Shown in pieces: positions 47,119 to 58,199 of a DNA stretch of 64,000 bases; the first letter of the stretch is position 1; each line of letters opens with the position of its first letter. The notes beneath the pieces were generated by a model. That model was not told the origin of the DNA. It did not search any database and saw nothing but the letters and a program-made list of their open reading frames with translations. The position numbers and the translations under genes were made by a program. This DNA comes from Chamaelirium japonicum (lineage: Eukaryota; Streptophyta; Magnoliopsida; Liliales; Melanthiaceae): assembly GCA_947650365.1 (NCBI GenBank), contig OX393550.1:50222594-50286593 (forward strand), written 5' to 3'.

Positions 47119-47757
47119 CTGGTCCGCTGTTGGAGCGAAGTATTGTTCTAAATTCTCGCTGATAGCCTGTCATAGCCTGCCACCATTCGATTTGGTTTCG
47201 TGCTCAGGCCCCATATATAGAGCGACAGACAACCGTCAGATCCAGAGTGGGTCCCTTTGCATTCACCGGCCCCACCCCACATACGGGCTATATGAGTTCG
47301 GATCTCGTCCAGTCGATCGGCCCGGTCCGTGGGCCCGGCACGCATCACATCCGCATGCAGTCGGCGGGAGTCCGATCTACATCCGGGTTGCCTGCCATTG
47401 TGCGGCTGTGATGCATGCGGGCCCACCGACTGGAGATGATCTGAACTCGGATTGTAGAGTCCCACGCGGGATTTCGGCATGGCACGGCTCGGTACAACTC
47501 CGCGGGACTACACGTGGCGGTGTTGGGTGGGGGTGGGGTGGAGTCGGCCATCGGTCTTCGAGCCAAGCGGCGCTGAGTGCTCACCTACGTCCCACACACC
47601 ACCGCGGGTTGTCCCGCGGAGTTGTCCGGTTGTTCAAACAGCATTACGCACTCAGCCCCGTGACCCTACGAAATGGGCGCCCGTGCCCCCCAACACCGAA
47701 TAGGTCCATATCATGGGTCCCGGTCTGAAGATCGTCAATCATTAGTTAGGGATATAC

Positions 47758-47760
<3 letters not shown>

Positions 47761-47797
<37 letters not shown>
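47761..47797. repeat. (CT)n microsatellite
   Basis: About 18 CT units in the GC-rich segment. Confidence 0.95.
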
Positions 47798-47800
<3 letters not shown>

Positions 47801-48821
47801 GGTTCAGTTTCTGTTACGGAGGCAACGTATTTAAATCGGCAGCAACTCGGGTCTTGGATTGTAGTCTAAGCACGTAAGGTGGTGCTCGTGCGTCACCGTC
47901 TCTCGGACGTTAAGCTCCGCCTCCCCCCAACCTCGTGATGTGGCCACACACAAGCCAAACAACAGTATCCTGTCCCTCCAACAACACGAATAATTAGGGT
48001 GGGGTGCTCGATGCCGTAAAGATAATTAATTAGTCCTCCGTATCGGGTCCAATAGTCGGAGAGCGGTAAGTTATCTCCCCGCACCTCCAGCCAGGCCCGC
48101 ACCAGTTTCAGCATGTGTGGAGTCCCACCCGACCGGACCTGGGCTAGGCACTGAGGAGTCCGTTGTGGACGGATAGTGACTGGATCAAAGTCCATCCACG
48201 TAGGCGGACGGGGCTTAAAGGTTATCGAGGTGGCGAGGGAGGACTGGATTACAAAAAGGCAAACGGAGCACGTGAGGGGTCGGGCTTTTCGGACAGACGG
48301 GTCAATATCGTCTCATCGGTATCAGCACCGGACCGGAGTGCTCGATAACAGTAACTTCTAGGTGGGTCCCAACAGATCGTCACTCCCATGTCCCGAGCTC
48401 GACTCCTTCGCAAGTTGGAGTTCGCTCCATTACCCAAACTCGGTTCCCACAGCCGTCCGATATCGTCGACTGAGTGCGATCACCTGTCAGCTTGCCTTCC
48501 ATCGGACGTCTGCGGACCCTTCCAACCGAATAACACCGGAGAGGAGTGGAACCCTTATTTCCCTTGGTAGTACGACCCGTCAGCGCTCCTTCTCGCCGCT
48601 TGCTGCTTTCCTAATTTACCGGGCCATTCATTAGTCCGGAGCACAGATCCCGGTGTCGCAATTAAAAAAGAATTGATTTGAAGAAGGATTACACGTGCGT
48701 ACCGACTGGGGCTAGAGTGCCCTTCACTGGAAGGGAGGGTGCATCAACGGCTGTGATTGGAGCCAGATGAAGATAGTATTATGATGTATCCATGTCCCGG
48801 TTTGGCATAAAAATATGGGTT

Positions 48822-49250
48822 AATTAGTCCTAAGTCCCTCCAAAGATCTTTATTTAAGCTGAAGGATACAAGATGCTAGGATATAAGCTAAAGTTTCTTC
48901 CAAAGAGCATGTTTGTACAACAAATCCTTAACCAAAAATTACAAAACTACCCTCCAACAAGAGTATCCATTCATTTCAATTAATAGTATCCATTCGCCGA
49001 TTAACACTATACATGTTGCGATTGCTACAGTGATTTTACTGTACCTACTACAACGAAGACACAATCGTAAGAGTATATATTCGTCGCTAGAAAGAGTATC
49101 CATTCGTCATTAACAAGAGTATCTATTCACCGGGATGACGCTGTGCATGTTGCGATTGCGACAATGATTTTGTCGAGTATCTATTCACCAGGGTGACATT
49201 GTGTATATTGCGACTGCTACAAGAATATCTATTCACCAGGGTGCCTTGAG
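48822..49250. repeat. Dispersed repeat R1, copy 2
   Basis: Same block order as 15798-16330: GGGTTAATTAGTC, CCCTCCAAAGATCTTTATTT, GATATAAGCTAAAGT, then repeated GAGTATCCATTCG and ACACTATACATGTTGCGATT. The 3' part has a local tandem expansion of the CTATTCACC-GGGTGAC words. Direct orientation relative to copy 1. Confidence 0.75.
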
Positions 49251-49498
49251 CCTGGGCCCCACCACCGGGGCTTAATTGGGTCTTGATTAATTCGTCGAAG
49301 TTTTTGTCACAATGGAGATTGTTCAAATAACATTACTCTTATAAAAAAATTAAAGTTATGGGCTCTACCAACATTGATTTTACACCCGCACAGTCTTTAT
49401 CGGCTCGCCCCGATCACTTCAATCACTGTAGTCAGATCCTTAAAGAAAAGCAACCAATGCCTCCAACCGTGTCATACCTCCTCCAACATCCTCTATTA

Positions 49499-49814
49499 GA
49501 CCATCTCCAACGGGCTCATACGATTCTTTCATATTCTTCAAACTTCTATCAGCCACATAGTCTAAGGATCGAATAGCACTCCAACGAGCCCCTCAATTTC
49601 TCCCTATTTCTTGTAAAAAGATCAAATCAAGACCCATGAAAGCAACATTTAGAAGGTTGTTCTGGAAATTAACAAAGTCGATCAATAGCCTTTCATGTAA
49701 TTTCAAACTACCGAAATCTCGTGGAGTCCGTTGGAGCTTCCTTCTAAATCTTTTCTTCATTTCTTTCGGCACAACAAGAAAGGATGAAATCTCAAGAAGC
49801 AGTTGGCGATGCTC
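49499..49814. mobile_element. Tourist-like MITE (PIF/Harbinger), decayed
   Basis: 316 bp flanked by TTA on both sides. The left end GACCATCTCCAACGGGCTC and right end (reversed GAGCATCGCCAACTGCT) form an imperfect inverted repeat of the GAGCATCTCCAAC type. Confidence 0.65.
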
Positions 49815-49924
49815 TTAGATTGTGTTCGTTTTCATTGGGATAAAATAAAGTATATCTAATAAAGATAAAGTAAAGTAGAATGGAGTCGATATACCCTACA
49901 CTTGCAGTGGTTTGTAATCAGAGG

Positions 49925-50155
49925 TCAAGTAAAAAACTTTATTTTACTTTCTATTTAATTTACTTGTCCGTATTAAAAGATTTCAGTCAGAAATAAAGTG
50001 ACGTGAGGTTAACTTTAGATATTTACTTTACATCTCAGAAAGTTTTACTTTTCTATTTGTTTTACTTATTCGTAATTAGAGCATTCAACCCGAATTAAAG
50101 TGAGGTGAGGTTAAAATCAAAGAGTTACTTTACATCTTAGAGTTTTACCTCATAT
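49925..50155. repeat. Tandem duplication, about 115-bp unit
   Basis: TTTACTTTCTATTTAATTTACTT ... AAAGTGACGTGAGGTTAA (given in parts) recurs as TTTACTTTTCTATTTG ... AAAGTGAGGTGAGGTTAA. Both copies end in TTTACTTTACATCT. Confidence 0.7.
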
Positions 50156-50306
50156 GTTTTAAGTAAAATTTATGGGCCATATGTAAAATGAAGTTAAGCT
50201 ACATTATTTACTTTACATCGGGTTTGCCCAATGGAAAATACTGAAAAATAGTATTTTACTTCCGTTCACTTTACCCCTGTTGAAATCAAATCCATGCATT
50301 TTACTC

Positions 50307-50520
50307 CACTACAGAAAAAACCATTTTTATCGACGGAAGAAATCTGTCGGTAGAAAGTAATTACCATCGACAAAAATATTTTTTCATCGGTAGAAATATA
50401 CGTGCTGACAAACGGAAACATATCGTCGGCAATAAAAAAAAAATACATTACCTTTTCTTGACAAAGTGTGATATTATCGTCGGTATAAATTAATTTTTAC
50501 CGACGGAATTTAAAATATTC
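50307..50520. mobile_element. CACTA (En/Spm) element terminus
   Basis: Starts CACTACAGAAAAAACC, followed by subterminal repeats of the ACCGACGGAA / TCGTCGGTA type in both orientations (at least six), as in CACTA ends. No second CACTA terminus or transposase was found; the sequence passes into a foldback element at 50530. Confidence 0.6.
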
Positions 50521-50529
50521 TTTGATAAA

Positions 50530-50769
50530 GGGAAAGGGTTTGGTGAAATCGAGTTCATCATTCAAATGGTGAACTCAAATGAAGAAACAACCATGTGTTC
50601 TAAGAAAGTCAACAATTACGGCTATATATATATATTCGTATATATCGTCATATATGTGTATGCATAAATACCTCTAATCATACTTATTGACTTTCTCAAG
50701 ACATGTGACACCTTCTCCATTCGAGTTCACCATTTGAATGGTGAACTCGAGTTCAGCTTCCCGGGTCCC
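50530..50769. mobile_element. Foldback MITE with about 90-bp arms
   Basis: CGAGTTCATCATTCAAATGG and TGAACTCAAATGAAGAA on the left are mirrored on the right (reversed: CGAGTTCACCATTCAAATGG, TGAACTCGAATGGAGAA). Arms extend to AAGTCAACAA / AAGTCAATAA. The loop is a TATA-rich spacer. Each arm itself contains a short palindrome (CACCATTTGAATGGTG). Confidence 0.85.
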
Positions 50770-51211
50770 GTCGAAAAAAATCATCTTCCATATAGTGTTT
50801 CTTTTATGATGCCATACATGTTAGTCAAATATAATTGGTAGTTTAAGATCTACCTTAGGTTTTAGTTAGCCTGATGTTGTTATTCTGGGAAAGAAAAACA
50901 TACTTGAACACACATGCGACACACAAAATGTGTTATAGTTTTCATAATAATTTTTGGTATTTTATCCTAATTATTGCAAGGGGAAAACCTGTACTTGTCT
51001 GACATTATCAGAAGTATAAAGATTATAAAGCATCAAAATAGGTGTCATGTTAATTTGGTCAAATAAACTTAAATCATAAGAAATATCTGAAGGATCCTAG
51101 TGATTATAAATTTATGTTTGTTTGGAAGGGCTAAAGTTTTGGATTAATTGGCTAAAATCGATTAATTGCATCTCCAGCCCGCTCCTAGCGCTGGGAGCAC
51201 CTAATAACCGG

Positions 51212-51414
51212 CTTGTTTGGTTCAGTGTAGTTGAAACACGAGTGCCACAACTGCTGTAGTAAAAAAGTTGCGCACGTGTTCCAACTATACAATTTCTATT
51301 GAAAATCGACTAAGTTGGAGTTGCAACTGTGATGAATTTTGGTAATTGCACGGAACCAAACGGGTGAGAACGCGAATTATTGATTGTGTTCATTCCAACT
51401 ACACGAAACCAAAT
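51212..51414. mobile_element. MITE with GTTTGGTT-type ends
   Basis: About 200 bp. The left end TGTTTGGTTCAGTGTAGTTG is matched by the reversed right end TATTTGGTTTCGTGTAGTTG. The adjoining LTR element inserted exactly at its right edge. Confidence 0.7.
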
Positions 51415-51419
51415 AGACT

Positions 51420-51606
51420 TATTAGATGTAGTATACGTGTGTACGTATTAGTATTCTATTAGTCCCACCTTGGTTATGGTAATGTAAAGGTGTGTGTTCT
51501 CTCTATATAAAAAGAGGCAGTCTTATGTAATGACAATGAGATTGATGAGATTATACAAGGAGTTTTTCTCCCCAGACCTATTTTCTCTCCCTCTCTCTTT
51601 GTAACA
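51420..51606 (+). repeat. 5' LTR of the non-autonomous element
   Basis: 187 bp containing CTCTCTATATAAAAAGAGG as TATA region and GACAATGAGATTGATGAG before the end. It pairs with 54201-54381. Confidence 0.9.
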
Positions 51607-53029
51607 TTGTATCAGAGTCAACTTTTCTGGCTTAGGGTTTCAAAGACCCTCTCTCTGGCCTCGGTCTCCACGGTCGCCACAAGCGACCTCGGGGAGGCCA
51701 GGTATAGGTTTTTTTTTACCTGAGTCCTCTCTCTCTCTCCTCTGTGTCTCTCCCTTTCTAGGGTTCTGTCGATTCCCTGACGGCTGCCTCCCCCGGGCTG
51801 CACGACCTGATGACCGATCGTCGGCGCCCAACCGTCCAGTGCCTGTCGTCCCACGCCCTCGCACGCTCCGGCCGCTGCCTGCGCAGACGATCCGGACGCC
51901 ACCGTCGTCACCTCCGCAAGGGGGGCCGCAAGTGTGTCGCACGGCCGGGACAGGCCGTGGTGGTGGTGGGTTTGGCGAGGTCCGCCGGTCGGGTTTCTGG
52001 TTTGCCGCATGGATCGATGGAAACATAAAGGAGGGAGAGAGGGATCACCGATGGTGGGGATCGGCTTGGGAAGGTTTCCAGCGTACGAACGCAGGGGAGG
52101 GGATTCCATCTCCGGCTGCTCCCGGCCTGCCATTCGCGAAGACACCCTGTGCCTCCGTCCCCGGTTTCGCCCTGCGCATCTCGGTCCTCGCGCCCGCCGA
52201 CTTCGCTCGAGCCCTGCGCTCTACCGCCGGCCCCGTCCGAGCCCTGAACCTGTCAGCTTCGTCTAGCCTTCCCCGTAGCGGTCCTGCGCCCACCGATCCC
52301 GACCCGCCGCGCCTGCCGTTCCCTGCGCCCGTCGGCCCGCCGCGCCCGTCGTTCCCTGCGCCCGCCCGTGCCCTCCTTCGCCACCTCCCGGATTTCTCTC
52401 TCACATCTTCGATTCTCTCTCTATTCCCTCTTTTATTGTGTTCTCTCTCTCTTTTATTTCTAGCTGACACAGCCATCCGATTTGCATTGGACGGTTGTGC
52501 TTTGCGATTTGCTGCACACTGTGGTTTGTAGATCTGTTGCATCGGACAGCTGTGGCTTTCTCTATCTGATCTCCTTTTTAGGTCTGCTAATTGGCCTGTT
52601 GGTCTACTCCATTCTCGTGCCACCCAGATCTGGTCCTCTCTGCCGTATTTGACCATCCGATCCCGACCTTGCTGCCCTTGGCCACTCGAGTCCTTGCCCT
52701 TCCATACTTGGTTACCCATATCGGATCTCCTTGCCGGCCTGCATGCGCCATGTGCTCTGCCGGTGCCCTTCTAGTCCAGTAGTCCGCTCTACCGGTCCAT
52801 TCACCTCCGCTTGCACTGCACTCATGCCCTGCGCCTTGCGCTCTACCGGTCTGTCGCCTGCATTTGTGCCCTACGCCATTGCGTTCTACCAGTTCCCCTG
52901 TGCCCGCACCTTGCGCTCTACAGGACCTCTGTTCTTCTTCTCTTATCGATCAAGATCTTATCCCTCCTTCCGATCGAGCTTCTTTCCCTCTGGTGTCTCT
53001 CTCCTTAGCCGGTTGGCTTTATCCTCTTT

Positions 53030-53735
53030 CTCTTTGGTCATGTGACCCTTGGATCTCCTCTCTTCGGTCATAGTTCTGCCGACTTTCAGATCCTCTTTCT
53101 CCCTGGTCATGTGACCCTTGGATCTCCTCTCCCCAGTCATAGTTCTGCCGGCTTTCAGACCCTCTTTCTCTCTGGTCGTGTGACCCTTGGATCCTCTCTC
53201 TCTCTATCTTCGGTTAAACTTGTGACAGCCTTCGGATCCTTTCTCTTTCCAGTTACACTTGTGTCGGCTTTTAGATCCTCACTCTCTCCGGTCATATTTG
53301 TGCCGGCTTTCGGATCCTCTCTCTTTCTGGTCACACTTGTGCAGGCTTTCGGATCCTCTCTCTTTCTGGTCACACTTGTGCCGGCTTTCGGATCCTCTCT
53401 CTCTCTCCGGTCATATTTGTGCCGGCTTTCGGATCCTTTCTCTCTCCAGACACATTTGTGCCGGCCTTCGGATCCTCTCTTTCCGGTCACTCTTGTGCCG
53501 GCTTTCGGATCCTCTCTCTCTCTCTTTCCAGTCACTCTTCTGCTGGCTTTCAGACCCTCTCTCTATCTCCGGTCATATTTGTGCCGGCCTTCGGATCCTC
53601 TCTCTTTTCGGTCACTCTTGTGCCGGCTTTCGGATCCTCTCCTCTCTCTCCGGTCATATTTGTGCCGGTCTTTCGGATCCTCTCTTACCGGTCACACTTG
53701 TGCCGGCCTTTCGGATCCTCTTCCTTTCCTTGGTC
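53030..53735. repeat. Minisatellite inside the LTR element (about 46-bp unit)
   Basis: About 15 degenerate copies of a unit with TTCGGATCCTCTCTCT, CCGGTCA-ACTTGTGCCGG. All three plus frames stay open over much of it because the unit lacks stops, which explains a 354-residue frame (53042-54106). I treat that as a repeat artefact, not a gene. Confidence 0.85.
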
Positions 53736-54200
53736 ATATGACCCTATCAGAGCTACGACTCTACATTCTCTCCTTCCTCTATTTTTCTTCTTTGTCTGTA
53801 ATGATTGAGATCTTCTTGGAGGTGTCAAGTGTTTGCTTCGGCCGGGTGCTTGCCTCCTATGAGGTCTCACGCATCCACGCCTTTTTTTTCTTAGTCGTTC
53901 TCTCTCCTTTCGGCCTCCTTTATTGTCGTCTTCCATCACCGTTGGCTTCCTCCACTCCAATCCTTAGTGATAATTGTCAATTCCCCCGGTTGACCTGCTT
54001 ACATGTTGGCCGGGTTCCCCCGGTTGTCCTGCTTGCAGGTCAATCGGGTTTCCAGAACGATTTGCTTGCAGGTCGCCCTGGCACTATCTTTCCTTTACAG
54101 CATTAAAGAATGGGTTATTTGATGTATTTTTTTTTCTTTCTTCTTTCTTTTATTAAGCAAACTAATGTCAATTTATACCTTACATCAGTTTGACGGGGGA

Positions 54201-54381
54201 TATTAGATGTAGTGTACGTGTTAGTATTTTATTAGTCCCACCTCGGTTATGGTAATGTAAAGGTGTGCGTTCTCTCTCTATATAAAGAGAGGTAGTCTTA
54301 TGTAATGACAATGAGATTGATTCGATAATACAAGGAGTTTTTCTCCCCAAACCTATTTTCTCTCCCTCTCTCTTCGCAACA
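54201..54381 (+). repeat. 3' LTR of the non-autonomous element
   Basis: 181 bp. Starts after the polypurine tract and ends TCGCAACA, followed by the AGACT target duplication. Confidence 0.9.
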
Positions 54382-54607
54382 AGACTGAAAGACTATCATA
54401 GGATAATAGGAAGGGGAGATAGGCGGTCTCTAACCAACCACATATAATAGAAGGGCTGAATCGTAAAAAGAACATGTGAGGACCACATGTTGGGAGGTCC
54501 CAGCTCGCACCAGATTGTAGCAAAGCGCTGGGAGCTCCCAGCGCCACGTCAGAGCCATGTTAACTGATGGGAGCGGGTGTGGAGGATTTTTGTTGGGAGC
54601 AGCCTTA

Positions 54608-55085
54608 GAGCATCTCCAACGGCCTCCAAACTAGGAGGACCTCCTAAGCACTGTGGGGCCCATTTTGGCAACCACCTTATCAAAATATCCTAGTTGGGAG
54701 AAGGTCCCCTCCAAAGGCATCCGAACTAGTATATCCTAGCCATTTTACACCAAACCCCTCCATATTTGTAACTTATCTAAACCCTCCAAATTTACATCAA
54801 GCGGGTAAAAAATAACCGTTGAACAGTGTATGCATCGTTGGACATAGAAAAGATTATTTCTAAAAAGATGAAGGTACGTTTTCTTGTAAAAAATATATTA
54901 ATTAATTCGTTCGGAGGCTCCTAAGGACCTCTGTTGTATGTGGAGTTGTTCGGAGGCTCCGAGCAAACATGACCCATGTGGGACGCTACGTCAACATTCA
55001 AAGCACCAAACGAAGCCGGTTGGAGAGTCCGCTCAGAGATCCACGTCCTCCTTCAGAGCTCTCTTCGAGACCGTTGGAGATGCTC
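54608..55085. mobile_element. Tourist-like MITE (PIF/Harbinger)
   Basis: 478 bp with perfect 15-bp ends: GAGCATCTCCAACGG on the left and CCGTTGGAGATGCTC on the right, flanked by TTA on both sides. The interior repeats AGGACCTC and GGAGGCTCC words. No coding capacity. Confidence 0.9.
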
Positions 55086-55103
55086 TTAGAGCATGTGGAA
55101 GAT

Positions 55104-55105
<2 letters not shown>

Positions 55106-55179
<74 letters not shown>
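55106..55179. repeat. (CT)n microsatellite
   Basis: About 37 CT units, 20 bp past the Tourist-like element. Confidence 0.95.
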
Positions 55180-55182
<3 letters not shown>

Positions 55183-55395
55183 GAAAGTCGCTTTCCCACT
55201 ACTTTTGTCATTCCAAGTAAGGTGTGGCCAAGGTCCCCCCAACTATTGTTAACCGTATTTTGATTACTAATTTTTTTTTTTTGGGGTAGGACGTAGTTTG
55301 ATTACATTCGATATCATAGTTTCTATGTATGATCACCGTTTTGTTTCCTTCCTCCGCATCCAACAAACCGAACCATTTGGCCACTTTCCATACAA

Positions 55396-55549
55396 ACATG
55401 AATGGAATCCCACCACCACCCCTTCACCTTTCGATACAAACATGGATGGAATCCCACCACCACCACCACCACCACCACCACCACCCCCCTCCACCTTTCT
55501 ACACAAGCATCGACGGAATCCCACTACCCTCCCCCCCCCCCCCCCCCCT
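55396..55549. repeat. Tandem repeat (about 54 bp) with (CAC)n and poly(C)
   Basis: ACAAACATGAATGGAATCCC, ACAAACATGGATGGAATCCC and ACAAGCATCGACGGAATCCC mark three units. Unit two has an expanded (CAC)n run and unit three ends in a C tract of about 19 (55531-55549). Confidence 0.9.
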
Positions 55550-55879
55550 TAAGTACAAAAAGGTTCCTTGATCTCATAGGGTGCTACTATTCAATCATTG
55601 CTTGACTTCTTTTTTAGTCCAAGGGATCCAACCCTCCACAACCAATAGGACTCAGCCCTTTGGCCTTTGACGAGCCTAATCATTTCCCACTTCCTTGCTA
55701 GGATAAGCCAATGTCCATGTGTGATTAATGTACTATTAAAAAATTGGATGGGTTGGATCTGTCCCAATCTGAGTTTTGGGTGGGTTTTGGTTAATGTACT
55801 ATTAAAAAACCCGAACAATGTCCGGATGAGCTTGATGTACACCACTTGGCACAGACGACTACACAGCTGCCGGAAGAAG

Positions 55880-56485
<606 letters not shown>

Positions 56486-56519
56486 ATTTTAGTATTATAC
56501 TATTAGTCTATTAGATACT

Positions 56520-57105
56520 ATTAGATTTAAAGATTGGGTTGGGTTAGGATTGAAAAAATACAATCCAAGTTGAATTTGGATCAGGCTCAAATTGAGGAGT
56601 TGGGCAACCCGATCGACCAAACCCAAACCTGAGTACTCATGTGTCCGTCAGTCTGTGATATATAAATAACAATCACAACCATCCCGAGTACTCATATGTT
56701 GAGGGGTCGCAATCACAACCACCCGTTTCACACAGTCTCAAATTATTTATTTACTTCTTGCTTATCAAATAAAGATATTATCTGATGGTCTAGTAAATTG
56801 CATTGATACAAATGCAACAAAACGTGTATCACTATGTATGGTAGTGTTAGCTAGTATCAGTTCTTTTTAGTTTTTGATATTCAAAGGTTAAATTTTTAAA
56901 CAATGATTGAAAATGAGTACACCCAAAGCTGCACAACCCGACCCCATCCTACCAACTTGGGCTAACCCGAGCCCAAACTAAACTTGGAAATTTTTTCTTG
57001 GGTTGGGCTTGTGCTAGGAATCTCTAGTTGGAGGTTGGGTTGGGTTAGATTAGGGTTAAGGTTTCTAGTACTTGAGTTGACCCCCAACCCGCTCGAGTTG
57101 CAGCC
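56520..57105. mobile_element. Possible hAT-like element (TAAGGCTGCAACT end)
   Basis: The right end reversed reads TAAGGCTGCAACTCGAGCGGG, similar to known TAGGGCTGCAA-type hAT ends. The interior has GGGTTGGGTTAG words near both sides. The left end and target duplication are unclear. Confidence 0.35.
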
Positions 57106-57109
57106 TTAG

Positions 57110-57469
57110 AGCCTGTATTTGGGAATCCCATGCAGTGATAAGACTCTTTGTAACATCCGCCCCAAACACACAGGATATTGTCCGCTTTGCCCGTACCTCA
57201 TCTCACCTCATTCATCTTGGCATCCCAGCCTCAGGAGTCTTGGCTCTTGGCTTATTGGATCTTGGTCGTCACACTCTTAGCCTGCTGGTGATTCTGGTAT
57301 ACGCCTATACTGATACCATCACACTATCCTATCTACTACTAGTCCAATCCTTAAACGAGGCTCGAGAACTGTCGACACATGCAGAGGTCGTGAGTTACTC
57401 GTATTGGAGGATCATGAACGATATACAAATCATGCAAGTAAAGTCACCCCTAGCGGTGAATCGTACTGG
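57110..57469. other. No gene supported
   Basis: A 129-residue plus frame (57135-57524) covers this stretch and runs into the copia LTR. There is no recognisable domain. Confidence 0.3.
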
Positions 57470-58195
57470 TGTTGGGATTTCGACCTTTAATTTAAATAGC
57501 CGACAATCCCTCTCAATGAGATGATTCCAATACGATGACAACCAATCACAAGTACAACATAAGAGAAACAAATCACAAGGGAAGACATAAGGATTTAAGT
57601 GGAAACCCTTGCGGGAAAAACCATTGTGAGCAAACGCTCGGAAAAGACTTCACTATCAATGGCAGCAAGAACGAATGACTACAACTCGACTCCTCTTCTT
57701 CCTCCAACAAGATCTACACATCTCTTTTTTAGGTCTCAACAAAGAAACCCTAGTAAGCTTTTAAGACTTACCTCTTCGCAAGCTTCGATCGATGAAGCCC
57801 TTGATTGATCCCTTCTCTTAATCTCTCTCTCCTCTTTATATGCCTTCATTAAAAAACCCTCTCTCTAAAAGATCTCCTTTGCAATAGGTTTTCACACAAT
57901 AAAGAAAGAAACCTAGAAAGTTTTTAGTAGGATCCCCCAAAAAATAGATGGATTTGCACAACCAGATCTGTAACCCATCGAAGTCGTGCACACGACTTCC
58001 AGGTCATGCACACGTCATTTTCGATCACCAAGTATCGTCCCCAGAAATCTGTGCAGATGATTCTTGTAGGTGCAGGTCGTGAACACGATGTGCAAGTCTT
58101 GGTCATGATCCTCCCGGGTCGTGCGTTGTATGCAGGTCATGCGCACAACTTCTGAAACCTGGGCCTTATTCTTCATGGGGCTGGATTCCCCAACA
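57470..58195 (-). repeat. 3' LTR of the copia element
   Basis: 726 bp. Shares with the 5' LTR AAAAACCATTGTGAGCAAAC, TCCTCTTCTTCCTCCAACAA and TCGTCCCCAGAAA. It contains several GGTCGTG-CACACGA words forming a local repeat. Confidence 0.92.
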
Positions 58196-58199
58196 ATCT

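Larger units (their letters stand above)
46470..48815. other. GC-rich segment without recognisable genes
   Basis: Many overlapping open frames occur on both strands, as expected from high GC content. None has a domain or a consistent frame. Composition differs sharply from the AT-rich flanks. Repeated GGACC/GGGTCCCAC words near 47230, 47690 and 48360 hint at an internal repeat. Could be a large unidentified non-autonomous element. Confidence 0.35.
51420..54381 (+). mobile_element. Complete non-autonomous LTR retrotransposon (2.96 kb)
   Basis: 5' LTR 51420-51606 and 3' LTR 54201-54381 are closely similar (TATTAGATGTAG ... GCAACA / GTAACA). The flanks AGACT (51415-51419 and 54382-54386) are an exact 5-bp target duplication. 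After the 5' LTR, TTGTATCAGAGTC fits the initiator-Met tRNA primer-binding site. TGACGGGGGA before the 3' LTR is the polypurine tract. The 2.6-kb interior has no gag, protease, reverse transcriptase or integrase. It is GC-rich near the start and holds a CT-rich minisatellite. PBS and LTR style suggest a copia-derived element mobilised in trans. The LTRs are near the size of TRIM elements, but the interior is larger than usual for TRIMs. Confidence 0.92.

Noticed and set aside
53042..54106. 354-residue open frame as a novel protein
   Set aside because: It follows a stop-free minisatellite, other frames are also open, and the element around it is a non-coding LTR retrotransposon.
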